Assembly (NCBI GenBank): GCA_019096195.1
Contig: JAGTXK010000039.1
Span: 166,641-230,640 of the forward strand
Source: Boletus sp. NGJ
Taxonomy: Eukaryota > Basidiomycota > Agaricomycetes > Boletales > Boletaceae
Direction: 5' to 3'
Length of the DNA stretch: 64,000 nucleotides
Numbering within the stretch: the first letter of the stretch is position 1; each line of letters begins with the position of its first letter. The position numbers were made by a program, and so were the translations under genes. This document shows, piece after piece, positions 39,005 to 52,922 of this stretch. Below the pieces are notes generated by a model. It was not told the origin of the DNA and made no database searches. It saw only the letters and a list, made by a program, of their open reading frames with translations.

Positions 39005-39556
39005 AGCTGCTGCGCGAACGCGCTAGTGGCAGAACTTTTCCCCCCTCTTTTTCTTTTTTAAGACAAGAGACATTTCCGTCATAGCACAGCACGACATACC
39101 TCCCAATTGAGAGACATGAACATCTGGAAAGTCAGCGTGCGAGATTGTCTAGAACGGGCCGATTCGTTTTCCATCATTCGTCTTCCCTGGTTGATCGCAT
39201 GCGCCTGTCTTTGGTTTGTCAATTGACTATATCAAATATTATTGCTTCAAAGAGATCCATGCGGATGCTCCAGCCGGTGCCGGTCACCGTGTGCCATTTC
39301 TACATCCCCTCGCTGCATGGACGTAGCAAGAGACGAAAAAAAAGAGATCGGCGGGAACCAACCTCGGGGCTCCAAGCCTGATTAGACACCTAATCGCTGG
39401 GCCTCAGTGGTTGCGGAAGGCAGAACGTAGCCAATACCCTTAATTCCCCCATTAAGTCCATCAAGAAAGAAGAGAATAAATACCGCATGCGTGAAAAGAC
39501 GGTGGTATGATATGATGTTAAGATCCCCATCTTCAACCCAACTATAACTCCCCACA
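39005..39556. other. Convergent intergenic region
   Basis: Between the GH51 stop and the phosphate transporter stop. No supported gene. Confidence 0.5.
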
Positions 39557-42500
39557 TCAAATCCTATCGACACAATAAAAATCATCAGTACCGTCACGTC
39601 ATACAATAAAAAAATGATGCCACATGCACTCACCCGATCGCCAACATGAGCAAGTACCCCACCGAAGATACGACCTGTCACTGGTCAGCCATGCCCGAAT
39701 ATCAAAACTCACACAACGTGTGGACGGGACACGCACCAGTGTCGCGATGATACTCGCCGGAATACCATTCTTGAGAAAATCGATGTTGGTGAGATAAACC
39801 TGCCCAAGATCGTCCTCTTGCGCCGCCCTATAGTGTGCCGTGTTAGCGCGAGCCGCAGACGAAATAGAAAATAGAATGCAACGCACGCAAGTTGGTTCGG
39901 GAAGCCAGACACCGGCATGCCCATCCCCGTAGAGCATATCAAAGCTGTGAGGAAGACGAGCAAGTTGGCATGATCGCCGGGGAGATTTTTGCCCACTTGT
40001 TGAGCGATCGGGACGAGGAGGACACTGGCGATCGTGTGGCTAATAAATGTCGAGACGATCTACGAGTAAAGTGGCAGGTTAACGGGACGAGAGACAACGG
40101 ACAATGGCACACAAAAGGGGAGACGTACGAGAACGATAACGGAAAGAACGACAACAACACTCCAGATTTGTCGCCCTTCGAGCGTTTGGTGAATGACATC
40201 ATCCATGGTATCCATGAGCCCACTAGACTTGACACCGTTCCCGAGCGCGATACCGCCCATGGCCAGGAACACGATCGTCCACGCGAACTGCTCAAAGTCG
40301 TCCTACGAACAAATAAACTAGCATCAGCTGATGACACCACGTCCCCTCACACATATCATACCTTGTTGAGAATACCGGTCGCAAAGAAAGCGACGATCGG
40401 TATGATAGCGATAATACCCATGTCTCCAATCGTATCCTTGATTTGATGTTCGATGCACCACAGCCCGATCGTCACGAGGCACACCACAGTCACCCAATAA
40501 TGCTTGAGAGTGAACACGTCCCTCGTCGGCCGGACCATCCTTATCTCGATCTCTCCATCTCCGTCTGGCGCACGAGCAGGTTGGTAGCTCACGAGCAGGA
40601 GTAGCCAAATGAGTATGATGGAAATAATAGACACAGGTAGCGCCACGGCGAACCAGCTTCCCCAGTCAAGTGGAGGGTCCATGTACTCAATGGCAATAAG
40701 ATTTTGGGGCGAGGAAATCGGCGAACTTTGGCCGCCGATGTTGGCAGCGAGCGCAATTCCAAGCTGTTGTGCATGCGCCACACCCCTCAGTGGCAACCCT
40801 GTGCGACTACATTGGACTTACGATCAGGCACGGCGCGAAAGACGCCCTCGCAGGTAATGTTCGGAGGATAGGCTGTACTGGAAATCAGAAAGTGACCGCA
40901 CCCTGGTAGTCCGACGTACGCGAATCAACGTGAAACAAAGTGCCGGTGCGGCAACGTTACTGAAAATATGTGTCAAGCCTCCATACGAACAACAAACAAA
41001 ATAAACAAGGAATCAGAGCACACCTAATCCACATGCTGGCAAAGCACGACACGACCATAAAGGCTAAAAGGACCGTTTTAGGTTTTGAACCAGCCATGCT
41101 CAACAGTCGCGTAATCAACATCCGATCAATGTTCGTCTTGCTCAACGCAGCGGAAATCGTCAAGCCGCCGATGAGAAGCATGATCGTCGGCGAAAACATG
41201 ACTGAGAATATGTGTCTGGGTAGCGAGCATCAATGACATGCTTGGGCGGGGTTTCTGTGACTTACTTGGTCGCATCAGGCGTCGGCAATGGCACCGGGTC
41301 CTCGCCGTCCGAGCGAATGACTCTCAAGACGACTAAAAGGAATGGGACAAGAGTCGAGGTCACGAAGAGCGGGATTGCCTAAACGCCATCAACTCAAACA
41401 TCGCACATCACACAACGCACACAGACCTCTGATGCCCACATGATCGTGCTGAAGATCAGGATGGCGAAGCACTTGTTTGCTTCGGGGCCATCCTTGACGA
41501 CGTCCATGTTCATGAGCGCAATAAAAACGGCGATCGCAACCATGAGTGGCACTCTCTTCCGTTTGAATCTGAAGCCCCCGAGCGGTGTCGGGATGTTGAC
41601 AATGCCGCTCTCCTCCTGCCGAATGAGGATGCCTCCACCAATCGTATCAGAGGCACCCGCTGCCCCGCGGCGCTCCTGCGCCAACATCTGGCGCCAAACG
41701 GTATCGCGCTCCCAGGCTATATGCTCTCGCTGATGGACCTTGAGTTGCTGTAGAGCAGCAGATGGATCATCACCGGTGACACATTTGGCGTACAAGGCGA
41801 CAAGGCGATTGATTGCGGCCGTGAGCTTGTCCTTGGAGCTCTGAAGGAAGGGATGCCGGATCTCGACTACGTCGTGCATATATCTATCTTTGAGCTATAG
41901 CGCACATTAGGTGGGTACAATGACATCGCGCACGCGACTCACCTCGTTATATGTGACTTTATCGTACCTATCGAACAGGTTAGGCAACCAACTCACGCGA
42001 ACGCGCACGGCACGTACTTTTTCAAGATCTTGCGGAAGCCAGAGTAGTTGACCTCGACGTACGACTTTAAGGAAGAGAAAGAGACGTAGAGATTAGTGAT
42101 CCTACGCTTGAACAAGAGACGGATATCCCAAGCGTAGTTGGTCTTGGCGGTCCACACGCTCTGCGTTGGGAGCGATGTGATGCTGTCCCTCATGTTCATG
42201 AGTCTATCAGCGATACGTCCCATCGGCGACTTGCTGACACTGTCGGCACGCGGTCGAGAAGAGGACGGACGCGGATCGAGGTCATGACCGTTTTCGGTGG
42301 AGGAAATGCTCCAGCGATGGCGATAACCGGAAGGGTTATTCCGCGCACCTGGTAAAACATTGAACGGTATCGCGATGAGTATGAGCTCAAGGACTTACTC
42401 GAGTCACTGCGCGGACGATAACTAATTGAGCTGGACTTTCTCCGACGTCGCTTCGGGGTGGATTCGTCCTCGAAACGGACATGGTCGCCGCCGATTTGCT

Positions 42501-43024
42501 CGTCGTCGTCATCGTCGTCGTCATCCTCTTCGTCCGCGTAGTCATCCATATAATGCTCGTGGGCCTCGAAGCCAGCTTCGTCCTGCTCAGTGACGAGGTC
42601 CTCGAGAGTTTGTAGGTCATCGAAGAGCTCCTTCTCCTTCTCTTCGTAGAAAAGGCATATCTTGTGAAGCTCCTGGTCGAGAAGTGGTACGAAGACGCCG
42701 TCGATGGTGGAAAAGTCGGGTTCCTCGACGAGCGCAGTATGTTCGTTGGCCTCGAGATCGATATGTACTGAACTGAGACGGTGATGCTCCTTTTCGAGCT
42801 GGTAAATATGGCGCTTGAGGACGTCGTAGCTGAGATTTCAGAATGTGCGGTAGTCCAAGTGGTGGGGGTGAGTGATGACGGCGAGAGAGCTGCAGACGAC
42901 GACGTACGCGATATATTCGTCCCACCAGTCTGCGACGGCGTTGAACTTGAGAGCTGAACTGTAGTCCAGCCTGTATCAATCACGTGGTGAAATGCGGATA
43001 CTACGTGTCGCACCTGAACTTCAT
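39557..43024 (-). CDS. SPX-domain low-affinity phosphate transporter (PHO87/90/91-like)
   Basis: An N-terminal SPX domain is split by introns. MKFSS/ALKFNAVADWWDEYIAY is followed, across an intron, by DVLKRHIYQLEKEHHRL, and the hallmark SYVEVNYSGFRKILKKYDKV comes later. A linker contains a pure Asp/Glu run (near 42500) and basic Ser-rich sequence. Ten or more hydrophobic segments of the divalent anion:Na+ symporter / ArsB-NhaD type follow: PLMVAIAVFIALMNMDV, FSPTIMLLIGGLTISAALS, SSPQNLIAIEYM, GIIAIIPIVAFFATGIL, WTIVFLAMGGIALGNGV and STGMGMPVSGFPN. The spliced C-terminus is YLLMLAIGI with the stop at 39557. SPX domains bind inositol pyrophosphates and tune transport to phosphate status. The order SPX plus anion permease matches yeast Pho87, Pho90 and Pho91 (plasma membrane or vacuole); which one cannot be decided. 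Confidence 0.88.
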
Positions 43025-45765
43025 GGCGAACGCGCGCAGAGAACGCGGGGTGTGCTGAAGAGACGGTCGACGCAGCGAGCGCAGGGGAATCTCCTCGAGT
43101 TCGTCCGTCGTTCTGGTTGAGCGTGGTATGGTGATGATGCCGTTCGGTTTGCCCTTTGTCAAAGTGCCAGTGCCACTGCGTCGGCTGTTCGGAGACAAAA
43201 ATAATTGACCATATGTGGCGCACGCGCTGCACCTTGACCGTTAGCCTCGTCGTCGCCGCCCTCGACGCCAAAGCCCGTTTACTGTACTCGTACCGGGCCT
43301 GCGACGCGCTGACAACGTTCTGGGAACCTTCAAAGGAGTTGGCAACCACGACCGCCACTATCATCGATCCATCGCGCCACTGTCACGCAAAAACAGACAT
43401 AGTCAAAATGGCCAGTGCTTGGATGTTCCCTAACAGAGCATCGTCTAGTTGTCGATGCCCTCCTCTTCACACTTGCAGTAACTTGACAACTTTCACGACA
43501 CCATCTACGCAAAACAGGAACGGCCCCCCGTGCCTGAATCCAGCATAAATCCGTCTCATCGTCCTTTGCCAAGCCAGATGGCGCCGCTTCCGACGGTGTC
43601 ACTAGAGCAATCACTTCCTAGCCGTCCTCTTACACGTGGACACTGACGGATACGCCCATAACAACCCACTGGCACCATGACAGCGGGTCCTTACTTGGCC
43701 TTGGCATCGACACTTCGATCGAACGCTCGAAATACGGAACGATTCGGACCTCGCACCACGCACGGACGTGACTCTGACACAACACACCCGCCTCACACAC
43801 TCCCCGTCTCCGTCTCAACCCATGATCGGAACAAGCTGACAATGCTCGGTGGCGCGACAGAATGAAATATGCCACACCATTACTATCATATTGGTCATGA
43901 TGGTCCCATTGGTCATCCCTGAACCAGGCCTCCGCTGCCTTCGAACCTATTTCGATGTTCAGATACCGCCGTTGAACGTGACTGTCCCCGCGTGCTTATG
44001 CGCGATTGCCGAGTACACGTGCCAACGCCAACGCCAACCTCAAACATGTCAACGCGTCTGGAACCCCTCGGCCGTCATGTAGCTCGTGAAAATCCCCCTT
44101 CGCCACATGGTTTCCGAGGGCTTTCATGCGTTCTTTTTTTCCTTCCAGCCAACAGGACTTTTTCTTGGTGACCGGAACATACATCCCGACGTCTGATAAT
44201 CCATGGTTCCCGTGGGTTTCGCACTACCCCGAACACGCCGTACCGCTTGCTCCGATCGCGGCGCGCTTCGAGTCCAGTGCATCACGCCGTGCCTTATCGG
44301 GGAAAACAAAAAGTATAAAAATAAAACTAAAATAGATCGAGAAACGAAATTCAGGTCCCATGCTCCAATACATCGCCCCGACACCACATCCAGCTTCTCT
44401 CGGTCCTGTGGTTGTTGTTGTTTTTATCCACGCCGCGCGTCCTTTGACGGACTGCAACTACCCCCGAGGGATATATCCATATCCATATCCATCGCTCGTC
44501 GAACTGCCATCAGTTCGTGTGAAGCCACATCGCCGCCGACCCATCTGTCTTCTGATCCCGCTGCACAATGCTGCGCCGGCATCTGATCCATTTCCCGATA
44601 CCGCAACAAGTAACTCGGGCCTTAGGTATGACCGAGCATTGATTTCGTTCCCACCCACGTCGCAGCAGAGCATGTGCACCAAGTCACCCGTCCGCTACCG
44701 ATGCCAATAGGCGATCGCTTCAGAACCAAACATGCACAAAATATAAAGCAAACGACCCCCAAAATATCTCGAGGCTTCGATAACCAGCATCGAATACAGA
44801 CGCCGGAAGTCTAATCATCAAGGGGTCGTCTTCTCTCTCCCACACACACAGTACATACGAGTATGGTAATCCCAAACATGTTCCAGACACGTAGCCGTGT
44901 CCACACGAATAGATTGTTGATTGTCATGACGAGGGCGGCGAAAACGCGAGGATCGGGGAAACGGTCCACACGCGTCAAAGACCCTCGGTCGGACATCACG
45001 TAGGAGTTAAACGTCAAACAGATAGGGACCTGACACATGCCACAACGTCGCCCTGGTTGGAGGAGTCGAACCAAAACACACGCTGGAATGATTAGCCGTA
45101 CATGCATGATCTCATGCCAGTTTTGATGGCTGTCCGAACCATTTTTTTGGACGGCGTTATAGGTAAATGCGGCCGTCGGCCGTACCAATATCCGGATCCT
45201 GTGTGCGTTACTGTAACGATATGCTTTGATCGTCCTACCGCGCGTATCGTGTGCCTTTGCACGCGAACTCGAAACAACATCATCATTCGGAGCGAGGTGT
45301 TTGATCTCGACGGCAAACACTTTTATGCGATGATGTATACAGTCTATTATGATTTTTCACCGTGTAGTACAACTAGCAAACTCCGAACAAGGATAGCGAC
45401 TTTTTTTGTTGTTGACGGGTAACATTACAGAAAGGGTTAGCGAAGGTGACCGAGTGGGCGTGCCAAGTGCGACGGTGCGAAATAACGAGGTACAAGCCAT
45501 GCAGGGGGAATCAATGATGCGGTGAATAGTTTAGCATCTCATGTAAAGCTAGCAAATCCAAAGAAAGCAACGAAACAAAAAAAGACGTAACGGACAAAGA
45601 AACGGAAATAGAAGAAAAAAGAGAAAGAGAACATGTGCATGAGAAAACCACAAGGCACCGGGAAACTAATTATGCCAAGGGACAAGACAAGTTGGTCGAT
45701 ACCCGGGGAGACAAGGACGCCGGGAGGGAACGCCAGGCTAGTAAGGACAACACGGCGCGCGAGGA
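43025..45765. other. Intergenic, no gene seen
   Basis: 2.7 kb upstream of the SPX transporter and downstream of the APSES gene. Open frames are present on both strands but none has motifs, splice support or sensible composition. Confidence 0.5.
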
Positions 45766-47676
45766 CTACCACGGTCTTAAAGGTCGCTTGATTCTCGTAT
45801 GCTCGCTCTCACTCTCGTCGCTTTCCGGCGTGTGATGGCATGCGGAAAGGCGCATGTCTGGACCGGCAGCCAGCGCCGCGTTCTTGCGGTGATAGTCACC
45901 ATCGCCATTCATCCGGTGGTAGTCCACCGCCCCAAGGTGGTGGGCATGCACACGGTAGTCCTGGTGATCAGACAGATACGGCACCGGAACAGGTCCGTCC
46001 ATGCGCCTCACGCGGCTTTTGAGCGTCGGAATATGGCCCTCGGTCGATCGTGGGGTTGCAGGGGAGGCAGATGACATCGCGCCGGCCGAGCTGCCCTCGT
46101 GCGAGGAACGCATCGTGGGGCTGAACTCGGGTGACACACATGCCGGCTCATAGTAGGCCCTGGCACGCATGGAGTCACTTGAACACGATGCAGGCGTCGG
46201 AAATGATTGAGTGGGTCTATCGCAAGGTCAGCAGAGGGCTTCATGAGGGAAGCAACCAACGGACCTCGCGGACACAGAGAAGGAGCGGTGTCTTGCCCAA
46301 CGGGCACGGTCCGCGTCAGACCCCACGTCATCCATCTTGAGTCGCTCGAGGACAGCGGCGGAATCTTGCGACGATACGCCGCGCAGATCCTCGAGTGCCG
46401 ATATAGGTGGTAGTGCATAGGAATGACTGCTGACGTGATGGGGTGGTGCGAGGGGTTGGATGGGTGGCAGCTTGATGTCATCGCCAGGGAATCTGCTGGT
46501 TGAGCGCGGATCTGAGACGGAATCATGGAGGGACATGGAGGGAATATCAAGGGACATGGACTCGGAGGACGGTTTTCGTTGTGCTCCCAAGGTACTCGGG
46601 TAGGGGGAAAAGCGCGATCGCAGCGAGCGCTCGCGGACGAGTGGGGATGTGGATCCAGGGGATGGTTGCCGACCTCGTTGCATCGGAGAACTGGCACGTG
46701 CATCGGGGAGTTGACGAGGGGGCGGATAAGAATACGGCGCATTGTACATGTGGGGAGAGGTGTCTTGGTCAGAGCGATGATAGGGTACAGCGTGTTCGGT
46801 GGGTCCAGACAGGACGGGAATGGTAGAGGACCAGGGTGGCTGAGAAAGCGAGGTAGCTGATATAGGCGCTGCGGATTGATTTGTCCGACGGGGTCGCCGG
46901 CGCCCCGATGCGGTGGACACGACTTGGCCATAGCCAGCCTGATCGGGGGAGAGACAAGTGCTGGGGAACGTGGGGCTACGGAGGGACGGTGAATTCAAAA
47001 AGGACGAGGGTGTAGAGGAGTCGACATTACCCAAAGAGAGGAACGAGGTCCTCACGTATTGGCCATGCAACACTGGAGCGACAATTAGGAGGCGAAAGGG
47101 GGGAGATGAATGAGGTACATACCGTCGTGACAGACGAAGAGCAACCTAAGCAAGCGAGATGAGTGGTAGAATGGACGCCATGGGTGGGGGGGGCACACAC
47201 CTCGTAAGGCATCCAGGTTCCTTGAATTTTGAGATAGCCTCCGCGCACCCGACGGATGACGGGAGCCAAGTCCGGCTGGGAATCGATCATTTTGACGATG
47301 TCGGCTGAAAAGGGCTAAATGGGGAGGGATAGGACATTAAGCGGAGGAGCTGACCTTTGGAATTGCCGAGCGCTGTGGGGGGCGATGAGGACAGGTGGCG
47401 GAGAGAGGGCATGGGACGTACCTTTCCATATGCCGGTCCAGAGGATGTAGCCGTCATCGATGTCCATCATGATCCACTGGCCATTGAGGGGGTACTCGTA
47501 GACGGGGCTGCTAGGTGGTGAGCACGGATGGGAGAAGGGAAGGGAACGGCTGACATGTAGCCCCTGGGATCGTTGCTGGTGATGTACCTGCCCTTTGTAA
47601 CCTGGTGATTGGGGCTGGCATAGGGACGGAAGCGGGGACCAGCTGGGGAGGAGGAGGAGGGGGAGGAGGAGTCCAT
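45766..47676 (-). CDS. APSES (KilA-N) DNA-binding transcription regulator
   Basis: Starts MDSSSPSSSSPAG at 47676; five or more exons. The DNA-binding region is rebuilt across short introns: YPLNGQWIMMDIDDGYILW, then TGIWK/ALGNSK/ADIVKMIDSQPDLAP. VIRRVRGGYLKIQGTWMPYE, a short intron and RRVAWPIREDLVPLFG follow, ending PSTCLSPDQ. This is the basic helix-loop-helix-like APSES/KilA-N fold of fungal regulators of growth, sporulation and stress response. The match is closest in feel to Xbp1-like or StuA-like proteins rather than Mbp1/Swi4, because no ankyrin repeats follow. The remaining ~400 residues are disordered, rich in Ser/Pro, and end SESEHTRIKRPLRPW. It acts in the nucleus; target genes are unknown. 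The last exon junction (near 46180) is approximate. Confidence 0.8.
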
Positions 47677-48359
47677 GGGCAGAAAGCCAGATCAGGTGGG
47701 GGGTATAAGTAACATTCAATGCCGGAAAATGAAGACTCCGCGGCAAAATTAGCAGCGCAACCGTCTCGGGGCCACGTCGACGAGGAAATGTCGCGTCTGT
47801 GACTGGAATGTGTGACATGAACATCGAGTGTGACATAATCTCGGCAACCGCAGCATCACAGCAACAAACCCAAATCGGGGTGGCAACGTGAACGAAACTG
47901 GGTCACCGAAGCCCTGCTGTTCCCTCGGCACCGCCAAGATTTCAGATCCAGGCACCCACTCAACCCCTCTCCTCGGCCCGCCATCCCGCCCCGTCGCGAC
48001 GCCACCCCCGTACACCCGGTTGAATCCTTCTCCCATTCCGGCCCATCCCGCCGATGAAACAGGGCACCCCCCGTCGCCGGACTTCAATATAACCCGATTC
48101 GGAATCGAAGCGGCTAGCGGCGCGTGCCTTGAATTTGGAAGCAACACACACCGTCGATCACCCTCGATGACTCAACCACCCAGTTCCCAGCACACCCCCC
48201 CCCCGTCCCATCCCACTCCGTCGGTACCGAGTACATCACGTCTCGTCCCCCTCGCTACTTGCTCCGAATAATCATATTACCCATCATCGTCCCGTCGACA
48301 ACCATACGATATAAATTACTACACCGCACACACGCATCCTACCAATCACACATCCTCCG
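47677..48359. other. Intergenic, APSES promoter and ODC 3' flank
   Basis: C-rich on the plus strand, no supported gene. The APSES start at 47676 and the ODC stop at 48360 border it. Confidence 0.45.
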
Positions 48360-49960
48360 TTACATCTCCCCGTGTCCGTGGCCCTCTCCTGCGAACCGAC
48401 GGAGCACCTCCCGTGCTTCCTCCCCACCCCTGCTCGTCGTGTACAGCACGTCGCTCAGCTCGAACCCGTTGAACTGGCTCGCCGCACTCATCGTATACGC
48501 ACCCATCTCGTGCCACCCGAGCCAGTCCCCGACTTGCAGTCCGCTCGGCAGCATCACCGACTTGCACACCTGGTCCAGCGAGTCACAGGTCGGCCCCCAC
48601 ACGCTGCTTGCCGACATGGCCTCCGTCCCATCCACATGGAACGACCCGTTCATGGACAGAACGTGTGGCGCCACCGCTTGATGATCAAACATGATGCAGT
48701 TAAATGCACCGTACACCCCATCGTTAATGTAGTCTGTATTTATAGCCCATCAGCCCCCTTGTCATAAAAAGTATCCACAAGAAACCACCATACTCACACA
48801 TGACGCTTGGCTCCTCCGTTTTCGCATCAGAACCCTCTTGCTCAGCTGAACCCTCGTTCATCTGCGCCCTCCGTGCAATGACATTCGTCGCGAGGCTGAA
48901 TGCCCGAGACACATAGTAACGTCCAGGCTCCGCAATCACCTTGATCCCCGCCCGGTCCGGAAAGTAGTGATGAATCGCCCGCGTCAACACGGACGCCGCC
49001 GTCTCCAGACGTCCATCTTCAAATCCGCCCCCGACGTCCAGCAACGAGAAGTGATATCCGACCCGCGACCCCATATCAAACGCCTCACGCGCGCGTCGCA
49101 CCGCGTCTTCATAGATCGTCGGATCATAGCATCCACTCCCGACGTGGAAACTCACACCAATCACGTCCAGGTGGAGTTCCCGCGCTTTCGCCAACAGGTG
49201 AGGTACAACCTCCAGAGGTGCTCCAAATTTCGCACCGAACCGACAGACGCTCCTGGAGTCGTCGGCGAGGATACGCACGATGAGTTTCGCCCCTGGGTGT
49301 GCACGTGCGATCTTGTACAACTCGTCCTCGTTGTCAAACGTCATCTTGTCCACACCCGCCTTGGCAGCGCTCCGGACGAACGATGTGGCCTTGCAGGGGT
49401 TGGCGAACAAGATCCGACCGGGCTCTACCCCGCCCAGCGCCAGTACTTTGGCGATCTCGCCGTTGGACGCGCAGTCAAAGCCCGCGCCCAACGCAGCCAG
49501 CAACCTCAACACATACGGGTCTGGGTTGCACTTGACGGCTGTCACACCACGCCCGTGAGTAACAGAGCGAGACCGACAAAGCAGACTACAGACCGTAAAA
49601 GGGCTCGATGTCAGGCATGCACTGAAGCCAGCGCTGGTGTTGACGGTACACTTGACCGAGATCGGCGACAAAGAACGCTTTCTCAGCGTCGTTCCTGTTC
49701 TCGGCCGCCTTGCGTGAGGCATTCATAATTCCATTCCTAAGATGGACGTCAGGGTGTCCTCGGAGGAGCGGCGGGAGGGAGGTAAAGATATTCTCAGCCT
49801 CTCCCTCATCCGCCGTCGAATCAGATTTTTCGTGAATTAAAGGAGGGTCCTCCAGTCGGTCCAAACCTGGTGTATCGCGGAATCCCGGAGAACCTGGGAA
49901 GGAAACAGGTGCCTGGAGATCCACGGGAGTCGCTGGAGGGAGTATATCGACGCGGGACAT
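48360..49960 (-). CDS. SPE1: Ornithine decarboxylase
   Basis: PLP-dependent decarboxylation of ornithine to putrescine, the first step of polyamine synthesis, in the cytosol. Three exons. The junction FY/AVKCNPDP restores the PLP-lysine motif exactly. Family landmarks follow in order: GAGFDCASNGEI, GRILFANPCKA, MTFDNEDELYKIA, VGVSFHVGSGC-type glycine/His motif (seen as IGVSFHVGSGC), LLDVGGGF, IAEPGRYYV, MYYINDGVYGAFN (rebuilt across the second intron), and the catalytic Cys in WGPTCDSLD. It ends GEGHGHGEM. The start MSRVDILPPA at 49960 gives an N-terminal extension of about 90 residues before the barrel, as in other fungal ODCs, where this region can serve turnover. No antizyme gene is in the window. 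Confidence 0.93.
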
Positions 49961-52922
49961 CGCTTTTTTATCAGGGAATACCAAGGGATCTATCGTGTCT
50001 ATACGGCAACGGTGGGTTTTTTCGAAAAAGGGTATGTTCACGCGCTTGAGTTTGAGTTTTGGAAACCTTGAATTACCGAACCAGAATCGCCACGGTTGCG
50101 GAGGTGCCGGGCTAGCCAGGACGGTAATAGACGGGGTTTATTGCAGAAAGGGATGATCCTCGCCTTAAACAGCGAGGAAAAGATCAAGAAAAAAAAAAGT
50201 TGAAACAGACGAGAGTGGCAGCGAGCAAAGAAAATTGCAGAGTAGAAAGTCGCTGTCAAGGAGGTTCGCCTTTGTCGAGGATGAGAAGAGAGGGTGAGAG
50301 AGAGAGGTTTTAAATCGTACCACGAACGGACGACCACCTGAAATTGGACGATCGATGAGCGCAGGTGTAAGGAAGGGGAGAACCGGGATGAAAAACTCAC
50401 TCCAGGGCCAACAAGCGGAGATCGTTATTCCTTTCCTGATCAGTAATGGTGGCAGAAAAGGGTCTCTGGAGGCCGCAGGTTACGCTCTAGGGCAAGTGCA
50501 TACGACGACGACGACCGAGGAAATTGCGATTCGTGAATGCGTAGCAAAAGCGATTGGCGGGTGGTTTCTCGGAGTCGGTCTATTGCAGAGACTGGATCAA
50601 ATTTCTTATGACGATCAATGACAAGTGTTTATGTAAACGTGGCTCTCCATTCCACGCCCGCGCCACCACCTCACACAATGCCGACGCTCTCCATGAGGCG
50701 CACAGTCATATGGATATAAGAACCAGACATCGCCTTCAACAACGCCCACAGCAGGGCCAACTGGACACAGGGCATTATCCCCTCACACACACACCAGGAC
50801 CTATACATAGCACGTCTATCTCAAGACGCCCACACTAGTTCCGCTCCGACCCCCGTATATGGCCCACGTCAAACCGCAATGATTCCCTTCCCGGGTCATC
50901 GTGCCATCACATACAAATTACTGTATGTAGCTCTTCTGCATCCTGTGCAGCCTCATCGCGCCGCATGCAACATGTTCCGGCTCGAAACACACGTTCCACA
51001 CACCCCCTCCATGATATTCCCGGGGCCTGTCTCAGACCGTGGTCATCTCCACGTCATTTCCGACACATCACACCCTGCTTTCGAGTTGCATTGACAAGTT
51101 CCTCCCGCCAAGGACGCATGACTGTTCATTCGATCGTGAATCTTTGGTGTGCATGCATGGGCATGCTGCAATCCCATCAGCATCATTGCCGCGGAAGGCT
51201 CCTCGACAGTGGAGATGATCGCATCGCCGTTCAGGAGCACGAAACACCTTGGAAACATCGCCGCATTACGCTCGATCGACCACCCGACGGTGGTGAATGA
51301 AAAGAGTGCGTGCCAACACCGCCGAGGGTGCTGAGCTCAATGGCAGGATACCACGAGGGGCGTTGGTACCGTCAATTGGCCCCTTCTTCCCTGAGAATGC
51401 GCATTTGGAAGGTTTGGCAACGAAAGCACATACAGCATCGTATGTGCGTAAGGGTGACCCCACTTTCTCGTCATTCAATCCGTTACCTGTTGGGTGTATG
51501 GTCGGAAGAACCATTCAATTCCGTATCAACTCCACAATCTACCGACCTGACCACCCAACGGAGCGATCAAGGTTCCAGTTCATAAAAAAAACAACGACCC
51601 TAAAAGTTCCAATGATCCCTTCTTTTTGTGTTGCCACTCGTTTTTCATGTATCCTAGATAGGTATCTTGGGTGTGAACCACATTCGCTCGCCGGGGGTCA
51701 CGTCAACGTGAACGTTTGAACTTTAAAACACCTGGCCCTATTACTTTGCCAACGTTTCCTGCCCCTCACGCGGCTCTTTCCGAGGGTACCATAATAATAA
51801 TAATAATATTCCCCCATCAAACGATGTGTCCGTGGACACAGCCATCCAGAACTCTCCGTCTATCTTGGTATTTATCTTGCCGGCATTTCGATCGGGTACC
51901 CGCGTCAGTAGATGAGCCACCCCTGGCGCCATTCTCGAGGCTCGAGTATTATATACATACTACATATTCGCGGGAAGGAAGCACCGTAGATGGAACGGCG
52001 CCTACGTTTATACATCTCATCCGATCAGTGTCATTTTACGAACTGGCCAAGTAACTAGGATCTCCGTGTCGTCTTGTTCACTTGTCCTCTATCCACGCGC
52101 GTGATCGGGGACGCAAGGGAATAGATGTGATGCGTGTCGTTTGTTGTCGCGTACGGATACGGCGGCGAGGGAAAAAAAAAAAATCAAATATTCCGAGAAG
52201 AATATTCGCTGTATGGCGTAAGGGCTTACGATTGGGGTACCTGGAAGGCTTTTTGCGTGGCGAACCCAGCCAGGGAACTCCACTGGCATTTGTTCCGAGG
52301 GATCAAACCGTGGTTTAGCTTGCGCTTAGCTCGGGATCAGCGTGATCAATGATTATCGATGATCCATTGTATTCGGTGCGCCAAATTAGTGATAGTGGTC
52401 CTGTGGTCACAGGTATCCTACTCAAGCCGGATACTATTCGCAGGAGCACGTCGCCCGATCAACGCCATCGGGTGCCATGTGGGAAAATAATATGCGGGCG
52501 AGCGCACCGGGTCGCGCTTGCATCTCGTAATGCTGTCAACTGGTGCGTGCAGGCGTGCTGCGCCGCTGTTTACCTCGGTCAACTTGCGTTACTCGTCAAG
52601 GTTATATCCGCTCGTAATGGCAGGACAATTTACGTCGTAAAGATGCCAAGGCAACGAGGAGAACATGTCGTAATGAAGTCCTTTGGAGTCGGGAGAATTC
52701 CTTGCCAAAACGCCATCTCTCAACCCGCATGCGGCTCTACTCAATGATCTGCCCATGGACAAAGTGACGTTATACGCTTACTTTGGTCCAGGTATATGTC
52801 ACCTGTGATGATGGCTTGGGAATGGCGAACAAAGATGCGGCAGAGCTCGTCATTGGCAGGGGTGTGAATGCGCCGCGAGCACGATCAACTCCGCGGATTG
52901 CGTGGTAGACGTGCGGCAGTGT
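49961..52922. other. Intergenic, ODC upstream region
   Basis: About 3 kb. The first 400 bases hold a long T/C-rich (minus strand) leader typical of an ODC promoter/5' UTR. The remainder has no gene I can support. A short (AAT)n tract occurs near 51791-51808. Confidence 0.5.

Noticed and set aside
42387-43364. 325-codon minus-strand open frame
   Set aside because: It is an alternative frame of the SPX-domain exons; the spliced frame with MKFSS...KILKKYDKV is the real one.
44811-45320. 169-codon minus-strand frame
   Set aside because: No motif, no splice context and mixed composition; a chance frame in an intergenic region.
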